Position numbers and translations under genes: made by a program. A DNA stretch of 64,000 bases from Chondrosia reniformis (lineage: Eukaryota > Porifera > Demospongiae > Chondrillida > Chondrillidae). Numbering within the stretch: the first letter of the stretch is position 1; every line of letters starts with the position of its first letter. Shown here piece after piece: positions 27,030 to 39,943 of this stretch. The notes under the pieces were generated by a model. The model made no database searches, was not told where the DNA came from, and saw only the letters and a program-made list of their open reading frames with translations. The stretch covers positions 3,288,501 through 3,352,500 of the forward strand of contig OX359200.1 of NCBI GenBank assembly GCA_947172415.1, written 5' to 3'.

Positions 27030-29312
27030 AGGGGAACCTTTAATAAAGTTCGGCAGCCCCCTCTATTGTTTTCACAACGCGATTTAAGTATGGCTTCATG
27101 TTACGGATATATACATTTATACATATATATATACATTGTTCATGAAATAAATTAAAGGCCCCATGCAGCCTTTATGTCCCTGTGTGCAAGTTACCAAATC
27201 ATTTCTAACCCTGTTGTTTATGTGAATGCATGCAAGCAACCAACGGTACTCCTAGCTCACACTCGAGGCAAGTCAAATCTGCGGTGATTATTGGCTGAGC
27301 CCCCTGCATGAGACTGGAATTTTGCTGCATGATAATGGCATGCAGATGATCATCTTCAGTCTATACTAAGGTGTGAAAAGGTAATTGGAAGGCCATGTGT
27401 TTAACCTTATATGATCTGTAGAGACTACTACTCTGTATGCAGCAGTTGAGAATTTCAGTGTGGCTAAAGTCTTGTAGCGTTTAATATACCTGATTGTGAT
27501 TATTTTGGGAGTCATTTGCATCCGTATTATATTATATACCTCAGTGTGATTATCTTGGGAGTCACTTGTCCGCGTATAAATTTGTAACTTGCACTGTGTA
27601 GTACTTGATTGTATTTGAACATGCATAATATATAACACTCTATACTTAGAGATTGACTTTATATTTATATATATATATACCCTACACTTTATGATGATAT
27701 GCCCATTTTGTTTCTAGATCCTTTCTTTGAGCCATATGAATTATTTAATTATATTATTTTTTATTTATTTAGATTTCCTATATAAATATATATATAACAC
27801 GAGTTCATACGCAACTATTATAACACATTTTATACGTCGATAGATGTATAATATGAGTTCACACGCAACTATTGTAACACTTAATTTATACGTCAATACA
27901 TGGTTTTTGCAAATGGTGGCGTTCAGGAAGCTTTAGTTAACGAAGCTTTTCTGTCGCTATTTATAATTTTTAGGACACTTAAGCATCCTCAATTGTTAGG
28001 ATTAAGAGTAATATGTCAAAGCCCAACGATGCGGCCAAGTAGTTCAAGTAAATTCGGGGGCGGCAGCCCCACGAGTTTTTAAACTCGAACTACTTGTTAT
28101 CCTAGGAACAGTCTTTGGTACAGATTCATAGCCTATATGTTTGAAATCGGCGGCCATTTCAACTCGGACATTAGTCGTAGAGCTTTGGGGACACTTTTAT
28201 CGAGTTCAGCGGCCATTTTTATCCTAGGAACGGTCTTTGGTACGCTATCATAGCCCATATTTTCAAATTTGTAGACAATTTTAACTCAGAGATAGGTCTT
28301 AGAGCTTCGGGGACCCTTCAATCAAATTCATTTGCATCCGTATTATATTATATACCTCAGTGTGATTATCTTGGGAGTCATTTGCATCCGCATATAAATT
28401 TGTAACTTGCACTGTGTAGTACTTGATTGTATTTGAACATGCATAATATATAACACTCTATACTTATAGATTGACATTATATTTATATATATATATACCC
28501 TACACTTTATGATGATATGCCCATTTTGTTTCTAGATCCTTTCTTTGAGCCATATGAATTATTTAATTATATTATTTTTTATTTATTTAGATTTCCTATA
28601 TAAATATATATATAATACGAGTTCATACGCAACTATTATAACACATTTTATACGTCGATAGATGTATAATATGAGTTCACACGCAACTATTGTAACACTT
28701 AATTTATACGTCAATACATGGTTTTTGCAAATGGTGGCGTTCAGGAAGCTTTAGTTAACGAAGCTTTTCTGTCGCTATTTATAATTTTTAGGACACTTAA
28801 GCGTCATCAATCGTTAGGATTAAGAGTAATATGTCAAAGCCCAACGATGCGGCCAAGTAGTTCGAGTAAATTCGGGGGCAGCAGCCCCACGAGTTTTTAA
28901 ACTCGAACTACTTGTTATCCTAGGAACAGTCCTTGGTACAGATTCATAGCCTATATGTTTGAAATCGGTACCCATTTTAACTCGGACATTAGTCGTAGAG
29001 CTTTGGGGACACTTTTATCGAGTTCAGTGGCCATTGTTATCCTAGGAACGGCCTTTGGTACGCTATCATAGTCCATATTTTCAAATTTGTAGACAATTTT
29101 AACTCAGAGATAGGTCTTAGAGCTTCGGGGACCCTTTAATCAAATTTGGTGGCCATTTTTAACCTACAAACGCACTTAGGTATGACTTCAAAGCCCATAT
29201 TTTCGAAATCAGCTGCCATTTTTAACTCGGAGATAGGTTGTATAGCTTCGGGGACCATTTAATCGAGTTCTGGGGCCATTTTTATCCTAGGAACGGTCTT
29301 TGGTACGCCAGT
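27030..29312 (+). repeat. spacer copy 3, enlarged by an orphan segment and an 818-bp tandem duplication
   Basis: Starts like the other spacers (GGGGAACCTTTAATAAAG, then CCCTCTATTGTTTTCAC) but is interrupted in its AT-rich part by ~640 bp of unrelated sequence. Its core is present twice: a segment at about 27514-28329 repeats from 28330 with an 818-bp offset. Helentron-like 3' ends (CTTG) lie at 28092-28095 and 28911-28914. After the second, four 122-bp repeat starts occur at 28915, 29037, 29159 and 29282. A 60-codon frame present in both copies is not conserved as protein in the other spacers. Confidence 0.85.
27135..27780. other. orphan segment inside spacer 3
   Basis: Sequence not found elsewhere in the window except for its right part, which recurs in the 818-bp duplication. 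It sits in an AT run (ATATATATATACAT on the left, TATAAATATATATATAA on the right). It contains an imperfect ~57-bp repeat (TGTGATTATYTTGGGAGTCA at 27493 and 27549) and an AT-rich right end. No open frame with known motifs and no clear tRNA-type promoter boxes. It may be a fragment of an unrecognised repeat. Confidence 0.5.
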
Positions 29313-32300
29313 TCATACAAATTGCACTTACAGTTAATACATACAACTAGTACACACAACGAGTATATACCACTAGTTTATACAACTAATATATACAACT
29401 AGTTTATAACCAGTACATACAACTAGTACATAAAATTAGTTCATACAATTAGAACATACAATTATTACATACAACTAGTACATACAACTAATACCTACAA
29501 CTAGTAAATATAACTTATACTACTACATACACCTAGTACCTACAACTAGTAAATATAACCAGTGCTAGTATGTTCAACTAGTACTTACAACTAGTGCCTA
29601 CAGTTAGTAAATATTACCAGTACTAGTACATACCACTAGTTAAAACTACTAGTACATACCACTAGTTAATACTACTAGTACATACAACTAGTACATACAG
29701 CTAGTACACACCACTAGTTAATACTACTAGTACAATTAGTACATAGAACTAGTTCAAACAATTAGAACATACAACTAGTTCTTACAACTAGTATTTACAA
29801 CTAGTAAATATTACTAGTAATAGTACATACAGCTAGTCAATACAACTACTACATTCAACTAGTACATAACTAGTTCTTACAACTAGTACATACAACTAGT
29901 ACATACAATTAGTACATATAATTATAACATTCAACAAGTCCATGCAACTAGTACCTACAGCTAGTAAATATAACTAGTGCTAGTACATACAACTAGTACC
30001 TTCAACTAGTAAATATAACCAGTGCTAGTGTGTACAACTAGTACATACAACTAGTGCCTACAGTTAGTAAATATTACCAGTACTAGTACAAACCACTAGT
30101 TAAAACTACTAGTACATACAACTAGTACATACAGCTATGACATAACTAGTACATACAACTGGTACATCCAATTATAAAATATAATTAGTACATGCACCTA
30201 TTACATTCAACTAGTACATATAACTAGTACTTACAAATAGTTAATATAAATTGAACTTGTACAAACAACTAATACCTACTTAGTATCTAGTATTACTACT
30301 ACACATAAATAGTTCACACACCTAGTCCGTACAACTAGTACATACAACTAATGCCTACAGTTAGTAAATATTACCAGTACTAGTACATACCACTAGTTAA
30401 TACTACTAGTACATACCACTAGTTAATACTACTAGTACATACCACTAGTTAATACTACTAGTACATACAACTAGTACATACAGCTAGTACATAACTAGTA
30501 CATATAAGTAGCACATTCAACTAGGACATAAAATTAGTTGATATAACTAATACATAACTAGTACATACAATTAGTGCATTGAAATAGTTCAAACAATAAG
30601 TACATACAAATAGTTCATACAACTAGTACATACAACTAGACTATACAACTATTAACTAGTACATACAACTAGGATATACAACTATTATATACAGTTAGTA
30701 CATGCAATTATTACATTCGACAAGTACATATATGTAGTACCTACAAATATTTAATATAACTAGTACTTGTACATTCAACTAATACCTACTTAATATCTGG
30801 TATTACTAGTACTAGAATCTACAACTAGTACACATTACTAGTACACACAACTAGTTCATACAATTAGAACATACAAACTACTACATACAACTAGTACATA
30901 CAATTAGTACATACAATTAGTACATACAACCATAACATTCAATAAGTCCATAAAACTAGTACCTACAACTAGTAAATATTACCAGTACTAGTAAATGCAA
31001 CTAGTTATTAGAACTAGTACATGCATCTAGTACATAGCTAATACATACAGGTAATACATACCACTAATACACACAACCAGTACATACAATTAATATATCC
31101 AACTAATACTTACAACTAGTAAATATAACTAATACTAGTACATACAACTAGTTCATACAACTATTACATTCAACTATTACATACAACTAGTACCTACAAC
31201 TAGTAAATAGAACCAGTGCTAGTATGTACAACTAGTAATTATTATATATAATTAGTACATGCAGCTATTACATTCAGCTAGTACATATAATTAGTACCTA
31301 CAACTAGTTAATATAACTAGACCTTGTACATACAACTAATACCTACTTAGTATCTAGTATTACTAATACTAGAACTTACAACTAGTACACAAAACTAGTA
31401 CACACACCTAGTATATACAACTAGTACATACAAATAGTCCATACAACTAGTACATACAAGTAGCACATGCAACTAGGACATAAAACTAGTTCATATAACT
31501 AGTACATAACTAGTACATATAACCAGTACTTACAACTAGTACAAACAACTAGTATATACAACTGGTTCATACAACTTGCACATACAATTAATAGTAACAA
31601 CTAGTTCATACAATTTGTACTCACAATTAGTACCTATGACTAGAACATTCACATATAAGTGGTACATATAAATAGTACATACAACTAGTACATCAAACTA
31701 GACCTCCAACTAATTCAACTACTGAATATAACTAGTACTAGTACATACAACTTGTTCATACAACTAGAAGTACAACTACTACATACAACTATTACATACA
31801 ATTAGTACATACACCTAATACATACAACTAGTTATTAGAACTAGTACATACAACTAGTACATAACTAATACATGCAGTTATTACATGCAACTTGTATACA
31901 CAACTAGTACATTCAACTAGTACATATATCCAGTTCCTATAACTAGTTAATATAACTAGTACTTGTACATACAAATAGTACCTACTTAGTAACTAGTTTT
32001 GCTAATCCAGAACCTACAACTAGTACATATAACTAGTACATACACCTAGTAAATACAACTAGTACATCAAACTAGTGCATACAACTAGTACATACAACTA
32101 TAACATAAAACTAGTACATAAAACTAGTTTCTAGTACATACAACTAGTACCTTCCTAGTACCTAGTATAACAAGTACCTACAACAAGTACATAAAACTAG
32201 TACATACAACTAGAACATACAACTAGTACATAGCTAGTACATACAGCTAGTATATACATACAACTAGAACACAAAACTAGTTCATACAATTTGTACTTAG

Positions 32301-33956
32301 AACTACTACATACAACTACCACATACAACTAGTACCTACAACTAGTAAACATACCTAGTTCTAGTCCATACAACTAGTGAATACAACTAGTACTTGCAAC
32401 TAGTACATATAACTAGTACAAACACCTACTACATATAACTAATACATAAACATTTAACTAGTAAATATAAATAGTACATACGTATAGTACATATAAGTAG
32501 TACATAAAACTAGTACTTACAACTACAAACTAGTAAATACAACTAGTACATACACCTAGACCATACAACTACTACATATAACTAGTACATACATGTAGTA
32601 CACACAACTAGTACATACAACTAGTACATATAACTAGTTCATACAACTAATAATTAAAACATATAACTAGTACAAACACCTAGTAAATACAACTAGTACA
32701 TACAACCTGTGCATACAACTGATTCATTTCTAGTGCATAGAACTAGTACATAAAACTAGTTTCTAGTACATACGACTAGTACCTTCCTAGTACCTAGTAT
32801 AAGTAGTACAAGAATCTAAAACAAGAACATAAAACTAGTACATACAACTAGTATATATTAATACAACTAGAACACACAGCTAGTTCATACAATTTGTACA
32901 TAGAACAACTATATACAAGTATCACATACAACTAGTACTCACAATTAGTAAATATAGCTAGAACTAGTCCATACAACTCGTGAATACATCTAGTACTTGC
33001 AACTAGTACATATAACTAGTACACACACCTACTACATATAACTAATAAATACATATTTTACTAGTACATATAAATAGTACATACGCATATTACATGTAAG
33101 TAGTCCATTAAACTAGTGCCTACAACTACAACCTAGTACATATAACTAGTTCATACAACTAATAATTAGACCATATAACTAGTACACACTTCTAATAAAT
33201 ACAACTAGTACATACAACTAATACATACAACTAGTACATATAACTAGTTCACACAACTACTACATATAGCCAGTACATATAAATAGTACATACATCTAGT
33301 ACAATTAACTAGTTCATACACATATAACTGGTACTTATAAATAGTAAATACAAATAGTACATACGAATAGTACATAGAAATATTACTTATAACAAGAAAC
33401 TAGTACATACAAGTATTTCATAGAATGAGTGCATAATACTAGAACGTACAACTGGTATATACGACTAGTAGATAGCTACTACATACAACTCTTATATACG
33501 TACAACTAATACACACAACTCGCACATAACTAGTGCAAATAACTAGTACATACAACTAGTATCCAGTGCATAAAACTAGTACCTACCTAGTACCTAATAT
33601 AACTAGCATTAGAATCTACAAATAGAACATACAACTACCACATACAACTACCACATACAACTAATACATACATCTAGTACATATAAATAGTACATACAAC
33701 TAGTTCATAAAACTAGTATATACAACTAGTACATGCAACTAGTATCTAGTACATACAACTACAACCCATCTAGTACCTAGTACAACTAGTACATGAACCA
33801 ACAACTAGTACATACACATAGTACATACAACTAGTACATACTACTAGTGTGTACAACTAGAAAGTAGTACATACTACTAGTTCATAGAACGAGTACATAA
33901 TACTAGAACACACAACTTGTATATGCAACTAGTTCATAGCTAATATTTATGACTAG
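29313..33956. repeat. 13-bp satellite array, block 8
   Basis: Satellite following spacer 3, including a local run of CACTAGTTAATACTACTAGT units (29625-30470) that appears expanded. It ends at GACTAGT, where the next insert begins. No genes. Confidence 0.94.
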
Positions 33957-34055
33957 TTATACTAGTTATATGATCTAGTTGTGTGTACTAATTGTAATTA
34001 CTAGTTGTATGTACTAGTTTTATGTGCTAGTTGTATGTTCTAGTTGTCTCTAATT
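33957..34055 (-). repeat. reversed 13-bp satellite segment
   Basis: Reads ACTAGTTGTATGTACTAG, the reverse complement of the surrounding array. This is the only reversed satellite stretch I see in the window, and it directly abuts the 5' end of the Helentron-like fragment. Confidence 0.85.
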
Positions 34056-34187
34056 GGGGCGCTGCAAGGGCGCCTATATTGTTTTCAGAAATTATGTTAA
34101 CGTATGGCTCCCTGTTCGTAGTTTTGTAAATATATACATATATATATTTGTTTAAAAGCGTACTTGTAAATTGTAAATTGTACTTGT
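33957..34187 (+). mobile_element. Helentron/HINE-like fragment carrying reversed satellite
   Basis: Comparison with the intact site near 45478 (GACTAGTATATAAATACAAC) places the insert between GACTAGT and ATATAAATAC. Its right part (about 34057-34187) starts GGGGCGCTGCAAGGGCGCC, continues TATATTGTTTTCAGAAATTA as in the element at 39944-40335, and ends in CTTGTT. The 3' hairpin is missing. Its left ~100 bp is 13-bp satellite in the opposite orientation to all flanking satellite. It is non-coding. Confidence 0.65.
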
Positions 34188-34544
34188 TATATAAATACAA
34201 CTAGTTCCTACAACTGGTACATATCTATTACATACAATTAGTACATTCCACTAGTACAAACAATTCGAACAAACAACTACTACATACAATTACTACATAC
34301 AACTAGTATCTACAACGAGTAAATATAACTAGGACTAGTACATAAAACTCGTGCATACAACTAGTACATTCTACTAGTACATACAACTAGTATATACCAA
34401 ATAATACACACAACTAGATCATGCAATTAGTACTTGCAACTAGTACATTCAACTAGTACATGCCACTAGACCAAACAACTAGGTCAAATAACTATTACAT
34501 ATACCTACTACATATACCCAGTAAATACACATATACCTTGTAAT
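34188..34544. repeat. 13-bp satellite array, block 9
   Basis: Short block with the ACAAACAATTCGAAC and CAAATAATACACAC variants, also found near 25725, 45530, 51830 and 56650. It ends in ACCTTGTAAT, the left target copy of the next element. Confidence 0.93.
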
Positions 34545-36956
34545 ATATTATTATTATATTATATAGCAGGGAGAGTTTCTGCTAAACTAGAGGAAGGAGA
34601 TTTTAAAGGGGCAGTTCGTCTTGCCTCTTCTGAAGACAGTATTGCAGTCCCTAGCAGTGAAACGCTTGCCACCCTTCGGGAAAAGCATCCTCTGCCCCAC
34701 CCGGATTCTGCTATTCCACTAGTGTCCACCGAGGATCAACCAATGCCAGTCCAGGTATCAGAGGACGAAGTAGCAAGAGCCATCTGCTCTTTCCCTTGTG
34801 GTTCCACTGGTGGCCGAGATGCCCTGCGTCCGCAACACCTGAAGGACATGATAAGTAAGTCAGCTCTGGGGGTGGGCTTCGATGTTGCTTCGATCTGTCA
34901 CCTTTTTTGTGAATTGTGTGCTGAGAGGTGAAACTGCTGTCCCGGCTCGGGCCTCCTTCTTTGGAGCCACTCTGATTGCTTTGAACAAAAAGGGTGGAGG
35001 TTTGAGACCAATCGCCGTTGGGTGCACATTGCGTCGCCTTGTGGCAAAGTGCGCAGGTGCCTGCGTGAAGGAAGCCATGGGAGCACTCCTGGCACCTCAC
35101 CAATTGGGATTTGGTGTACCCTTGGGAGCGGAGGCCGCTGTTCATGCTAGCCGCATCTTCCTCTACAACCTGCAGCCTGGGCACCTAATCTTGAAGCTTG
35201 ACTTCAGGAATGCTTTTAACTGCCTTTGTCGAGATAAGATGATTGCTGCTGTGAAGCAGCTGGCACCTGAGTTGCTCCCTTTGGTCACCTGTGCCTAGAG
35301 TGCTCCTTCCTTCCTTTTCTTTGGGGAAGACATTATACCATCCTCAGAAGGTGTGGAACAGGGTGACCCCCTCGGTCCATTGCTCTTCTGCCTTGCTATC
35401 CATGACTTGGTGCAACAGTTGCAAAGCGAGTTCAATGTTTTCATCTTAGATGATGGCACACTTGGTGGCAGCTTGGAGGAGGTCCTTGAGGATTTCAGCA
35501 TAGTGGAACGAATGGCAGGGGAGCTAAGTCTCCAACTCAATCGAGACAAGTCAGAAGTCATTTGTGATGACAGCACCACAAGGTCAGCCATGCTTCGTGC
35601 TGTCCCAGGTCTCAGTGTGACAGGGCGAGACCATGCCACTTTGCTTGGGTCTCCCATTGGCACTGCCAGTGGCATTCAAGACACCATCCTAAAGAGAACA
35701 AAGTCACTTCAGACCCTGGGGAGCAGGCTACAGCTTTTACGTGCTCACGATGCCTTCTGTCTTTTATGCAATGCCCTGGCCATCCCCAAAGTGCTGTACA
35801 TCCTGCGCTCCTCACCATGCTTCCTCGTCCTGGCCCTGCATGATTTTGACTCCCTCCTTAGATCTTTGCTGGGCACCATCCTAAATGTCAACCTCTCTGA
35901 CTCTGCATGGACCCAAGCGTCTCTCCCAGTCCGAGCTGGTGGGCTGGGAGTTCATAGCACAACCCAGCTTGCACCTTCTGCTTAAATAGGATCGGCTGCG
36001 GTTTGTGCACAGCTTGTCCAGCAGATCCTGCCCCAAAGACTGCTGAACTCCCCATTCCCAGCAGCCACAGAGGCATTGGTAGTCTGGCAACAGGGCCACA
36101 AAGAACCAGCTCCATGTGCCCCTGACTCTTTTCATCAGAAGGCTTGAGATGGCCCCGTGGTGACAGCAGCAGCAGAAGCCCTTGTGAGGGAAGCTCCTGA
36201 TGAGTTAGCTCAAGCTCGTCTGCTGGCATCTCAGAGGAAGGAGTCGGGTGAATGGCTACATGTGCCTCCAATGTCGGCTATTGGTCTCCGAATGGATGAT
36301 GAGGTGCTTTGAGTAGCGGTGGGGCTCCGCCTTGGGGTTGCCCTGTGCAGACCCCACAAATGTCATCAGTGTGGCGCTGAAGTGGACCATTTGGGTTTGC
36401 ACGGCCTTAGCTGCAGGAGGAGTCAGGGCCGGCACCCAAGACATGCGCATGACCTTCTCAAACGGTCACTGGCCTCAGCAAAGATCCCCTCTCTCCTGGA
36501 GCCCACGGGCACGCACGCTCTGATGGAAGAAGGCCGGATGGGATCTCAGTGATGCCCTGGAGGAACGGACGGACACTGGTATGGGATGCCACTTGCCCTG
36601 ATACATTCGCCCCTTCTGCTATAGCCCTCGCTGCAAGGGAAGCAGGGCTGGTGGCCAGCCAAGCAGAGAAGGCAAAAACCCAGAAGTACGCCCTTCTTGT
36701 TACCAGCCACCATTTCGTTCCATTTGCAAATGAAACATCAGGGGTTTTTGGGCCAGAGGCCATTACTTTCATCAAGGAGCTGGGTCACAGGATCAGGGCT
36801 GAGACTGTGGAGCCACGCTCCTTGCAGTTCCTGATGCAAGGTATTGCGGTGGCTGTCCAGCGGGGCAATGCGGCCACAGTGAGGGGGCTTCTCCCCCAAC
36901 AGACAATGTTTTTATTTGACTATTTAGAATGATTATGCACATTATTATTTTATTTA
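34545..36956 (+). mobile_element. 5'-truncated non-LTR retrotransposon with CCHC and endonuclease-like domain
   Basis: A 2.4-kb GC-rich insert flanked by ACCTTGTAAT at 34535-34544 and 36957-36966 (10 bp). The uninterrupted target is at 26035, 52065 and 56970. The left edge is a TTATTATTATA tract, and coding is already open there, so the 5' part is missing. The right end is AT-rich (ATTATTATTTTATTTA). Base composition contrasts sharply with the satellite. Confidence 0.85.
34563..36932 (+). pseudogene. LINE polyprotein: reverse transcriptase, CCHC knuckle, REL-like endonuclease
   Basis: About 790 codons of recognisable protein. It begins inside the domain preceding the reverse transcriptase (AKLEEGDFKGAVRLA, then FPCGSTGGRDALRPQHL). 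After a frameshift near 34880 come FFGATLIAL, GGGLRPIAVG, motif A LKLDFRNAFN, motif B GVEQGDPLGPLLFCL and motif C FILDDGTLGG. A TAG at 35296-35298 falls between A and B, and further stops lie at 35983-35985, near 36145 and near 36310. Next come a CCHC knuckle (CHQCGAEVDHLGLHGLSC, near 36361-36414) and, after a frameshift near 36515, RRPDG and LVWDATCPDT, reminiscent of a PD-(D/E)XK nuclease. The end reads RGNAATVRG. The layout matches REL-type LINEs (R2 superclade), but I cannot name the clade. Motif C has Phe in place of the usual Tyr. Confidence 0.75.
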
Positions 36957-37592
36957 ACCTTGTAATTATATATAGTATATACAACTAGTACTTACAGCTA
37001 GTGCATACAACTAGTGGATATAACTAGTCCCTACACATATAACTGGTACTTATAAATAGTACATACATAGTACATATATACAAAGAGTACATACAACTAG
37101 TAAATACAACTATAAACTAGTACATACAATTAGTTCATAGAACGAGAACATAATACTAGAACGTACAACTTGTATACACAAGTAGTACATAGCTACTACA
37201 TACAAGTAAAAGCAACTAGGACAAATAACTAGTACATTCACCTACTACATATAACTAGTACATACACATATATCCAATTATTATAAATAGTACGTGCAAC
37301 TAGTACATACACCTAGTTCATAAAACTAGTACGTACAACTAGTACATACAACAAGTACCTCCTAGTACCAAGTATAACTAGTACAAGAACCTACAACTAG
37401 TACATTCAACTAGTACATACAACTAGAACATACAACTAGTATATACATACAACTAGTACATATAACTACTACACACACCTATTACATATAACTAATACAT
37501 AAAAATATAACTAGTACATATAAATAGTACAAACACCTATCACATATAACTAATACATAAAAATATAACTAGTATATATAAATAATACAAAC
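36957..37592. repeat. 13-bp satellite array, block 10
   Basis: Resumes with the right target copy CCTTGTAATTATATATAG and runs through the ACTGCAACTAGT-type and pre-spacer variants up to AAATAATACAAACA. Confidence 0.94.
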
Positions 37593-38410
37593 AGGGGGAC
37601 CCTTTAATAGAGTTCGGCAGCCCCTTCTATTGTGTTCGTAACACGATTTATGTACGGCTTAATGTTACGGATATGTATATATATATATAATACGAGTTCA
37701 TACGCAACTATTATAACACATTTTATACGTCGATAGATGTATAATACGAGTTCATCCGTAACTATTTTAACACTTAATTTATACTTCAATACATCGTTTT
37801 TGCAAATGGTGGCGTTCAGGAAGCTTTAGTTAACGAAGCTTTTCTGTCGCTATTTATAATTTTTAGGACACTTAAGCGTCCTCAATCGTTAGGATAAAGA
37901 GTAATATGTCAAAGCCCAACGATGCGGCCAAGTAGTTCGAGTAAATTCGGGTGCGGAAGCCCCACAAGTTTTTAAACTCGAACTACTTATTTTCCTAGGA
38001 ACAGACTTCGGTACAGATTCATAGCCTATATGTTTGAAATCGGCTATAAGTCGTAGAGCTTCGGGGATACTTTTATCAAGTTCGGAGGCCATTTTATCCT
38101 AGGAATGGTCTTACAAGTATTTCATAGAATGAGTACATAATACTAGAACGTACAACTTGTATATACAACTAGCAGATAGCTACTATTTACAACTCTTATA
38201 TTTAACTCGGAGATAGGTCTTAGAGCTTCAGGGACCTTTTAATCAAATTTGACGGCCATTTTTAACCTAGAAACGGTCTTCAGTAGGGCTTCATAGTCCA
38301 TATTTTCAAAATCAGCAGCCATTTTTAACTCGTTGATAGGTTGTATAGCTTCGGGGACCATTTAATCCAGTTCTGCGGCCATTTTAATCCTAGGAACGGT
38401 CTTTGGTAAG
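37593..38410 (+). repeat. spacer copy 4, with a satellite patch
   Basis: Helentron-like element ending CTTA at 37986-37989 (CTTG in the others), then 122-bp repeats. The repeats are broken at 38112-38201 by satellite and resume with TTTAACTCGGAGATAGG. Hairpin arms and palindromes are conserved. Short frames on the minus strand are not conserved between spacers. Confidence 0.85.
38112..38201. repeat. satellite patch inside spacer 4
   Basis: About 90 bp of 13-bp satellite (ACAAGTATTTCATAGAATGA onward) replaces part of a 122-bp repeat unit. It closely matches satellite at 33406-33490 and 55617-55700, so it seems copied from inside the array rather than being ancestral. Confidence 0.75.
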
Positions 38411-39943
38411 CTATTTCATACAATTTGTACTTACAGTTAGTACCTATGACTAGAACATTCACGTATAATGGTACATATTAATACTACATAAAGCAAGTAC
38501 ATCAAACTAGACCTCCAACTAATATAACTACTGAATATATCTAGTACTAGTACTAGTACATACAACTAGTTCATAAAACTAGTACCTACAACTAGTAAAT
38601 ATTACAAGTACTAGTACATATTAGAACTAGCACATGCAATTGGTACATAACTAATATACAGTTAATACATAAAACTAGTACACACAAGTAGAACATACCA
38701 CTAGTTTATACAACTAATACATACAACAAGTATATAACCAGTACATACAACTAGTACATAAAATTAGTTCATACAATTAGAACATACAACTATTACATAC
38801 AACTAGTACATACAACTTATACCTACAAATAGTAAATATAACCAGTGCTAGTACGTACAACTAGTACATAACACTAGTACATACATTAGTATATAACTAG
38901 TACATACAACTATAACATAAAACTAGAACATACAACTAGTATACAGTACTAGTACATTCTACTTGTACGTATAACAAGTAAAAACAAGTAATGCATATAA
39001 CTAGTGCATACAACTAGTACACGCAACTAGCACATACAACTCGTGTGAACAACTACTTCATACAACTTGTACCTACAACTAGTACCTATGACTTTAACAT
39101 ACACATATAAATAGTACATACAACTACAACATTAAACTAGAACTCCAACTAGTATTAAATATAACTAGTGCCTACTTAGTAACTAGATTAACTAGTACTA
39201 AAAACTTACTAGTACTAGCACATACAACTAGTCCATATATACACATATATATAACTAGTGCATACAGCCTATATTGGCATATAAATTTTGTACTTACCAC
39301 TAGTAAATATAACTAGTACTAGTACATATAACTAGTACTAGTACATAAAACTAGTTTATACAACTAGCACATACAACTAGGCTAACAACTACTTCATACA
39401 ACTTGTACTTACAACTAGTACCTATGATTGAAACATACACATTAAATTAGTACATACAACTTGTACATACAACTAGAACATATAACTAGAACATATAACT
39501 AGAACATGCACATATAACTAGTACATACAACTAGTACATACATCTAGTAAATATAACTAGTACTAGTATATAAAACTACTACATAGAACTAGTACACACA
39601 GGTAGCAATGAGTACACACTACTAGTACATAGAACTAATAAGTACGACTTGTACATACAACTAGTAAACACAACTAGTACATACAAATAGTACATATAAC
39701 TAGTTCATACAACTAGTACACACACAATTAGTGTATACAACCAGTACATTCAACTAATCCTAACACTAGTTCATAAAACTAATACTAGAAAGTACTTCCA
39801 ACTAGTACATACAACTAGTTCATACAATTAGAACATACAAGTAGTACATTAACCTAGTACATAGAACTAGTACATAGAAGGACTACAAAAAAATGATACA
39901 TACAACTAGTACATGCAACTAGTACATAATAATTAGTACATAA
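38411..39943. repeat. 13-bp satellite array, block 11
   Basis: Post-spacer satellite, shorter than in other units: the CAGCCTATATTGGC variant (39265) comes only ~1.7 kb after the spacer, so part of the higher-order unit is missing here. It ends at ATTAGTACATAA, where a Helentron-like element is inserted. Confidence 0.93.

Noticed and set aside
27135..27660. tRNA-derived SINE in the orphan segment
   Set aside because: TGGCTGAGCCC resembles an A box only loosely, and no B box follows at a suitable distance.
27900..28900. Two near-identical 60-codon frames in spacer 3 (MVFANGG...)
   Set aside because: They are the same spacer DNA duplicated at 818 bp; the start codon and frame are not kept in the other spacers, where the sequence reads CATCGTTTTTGC.
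34711..36984. Minus-strand open frames across the 2.4-kb LINE
   Set aside because: Antisense shadows of the plus-strand polyprotein; no motifs of their own.
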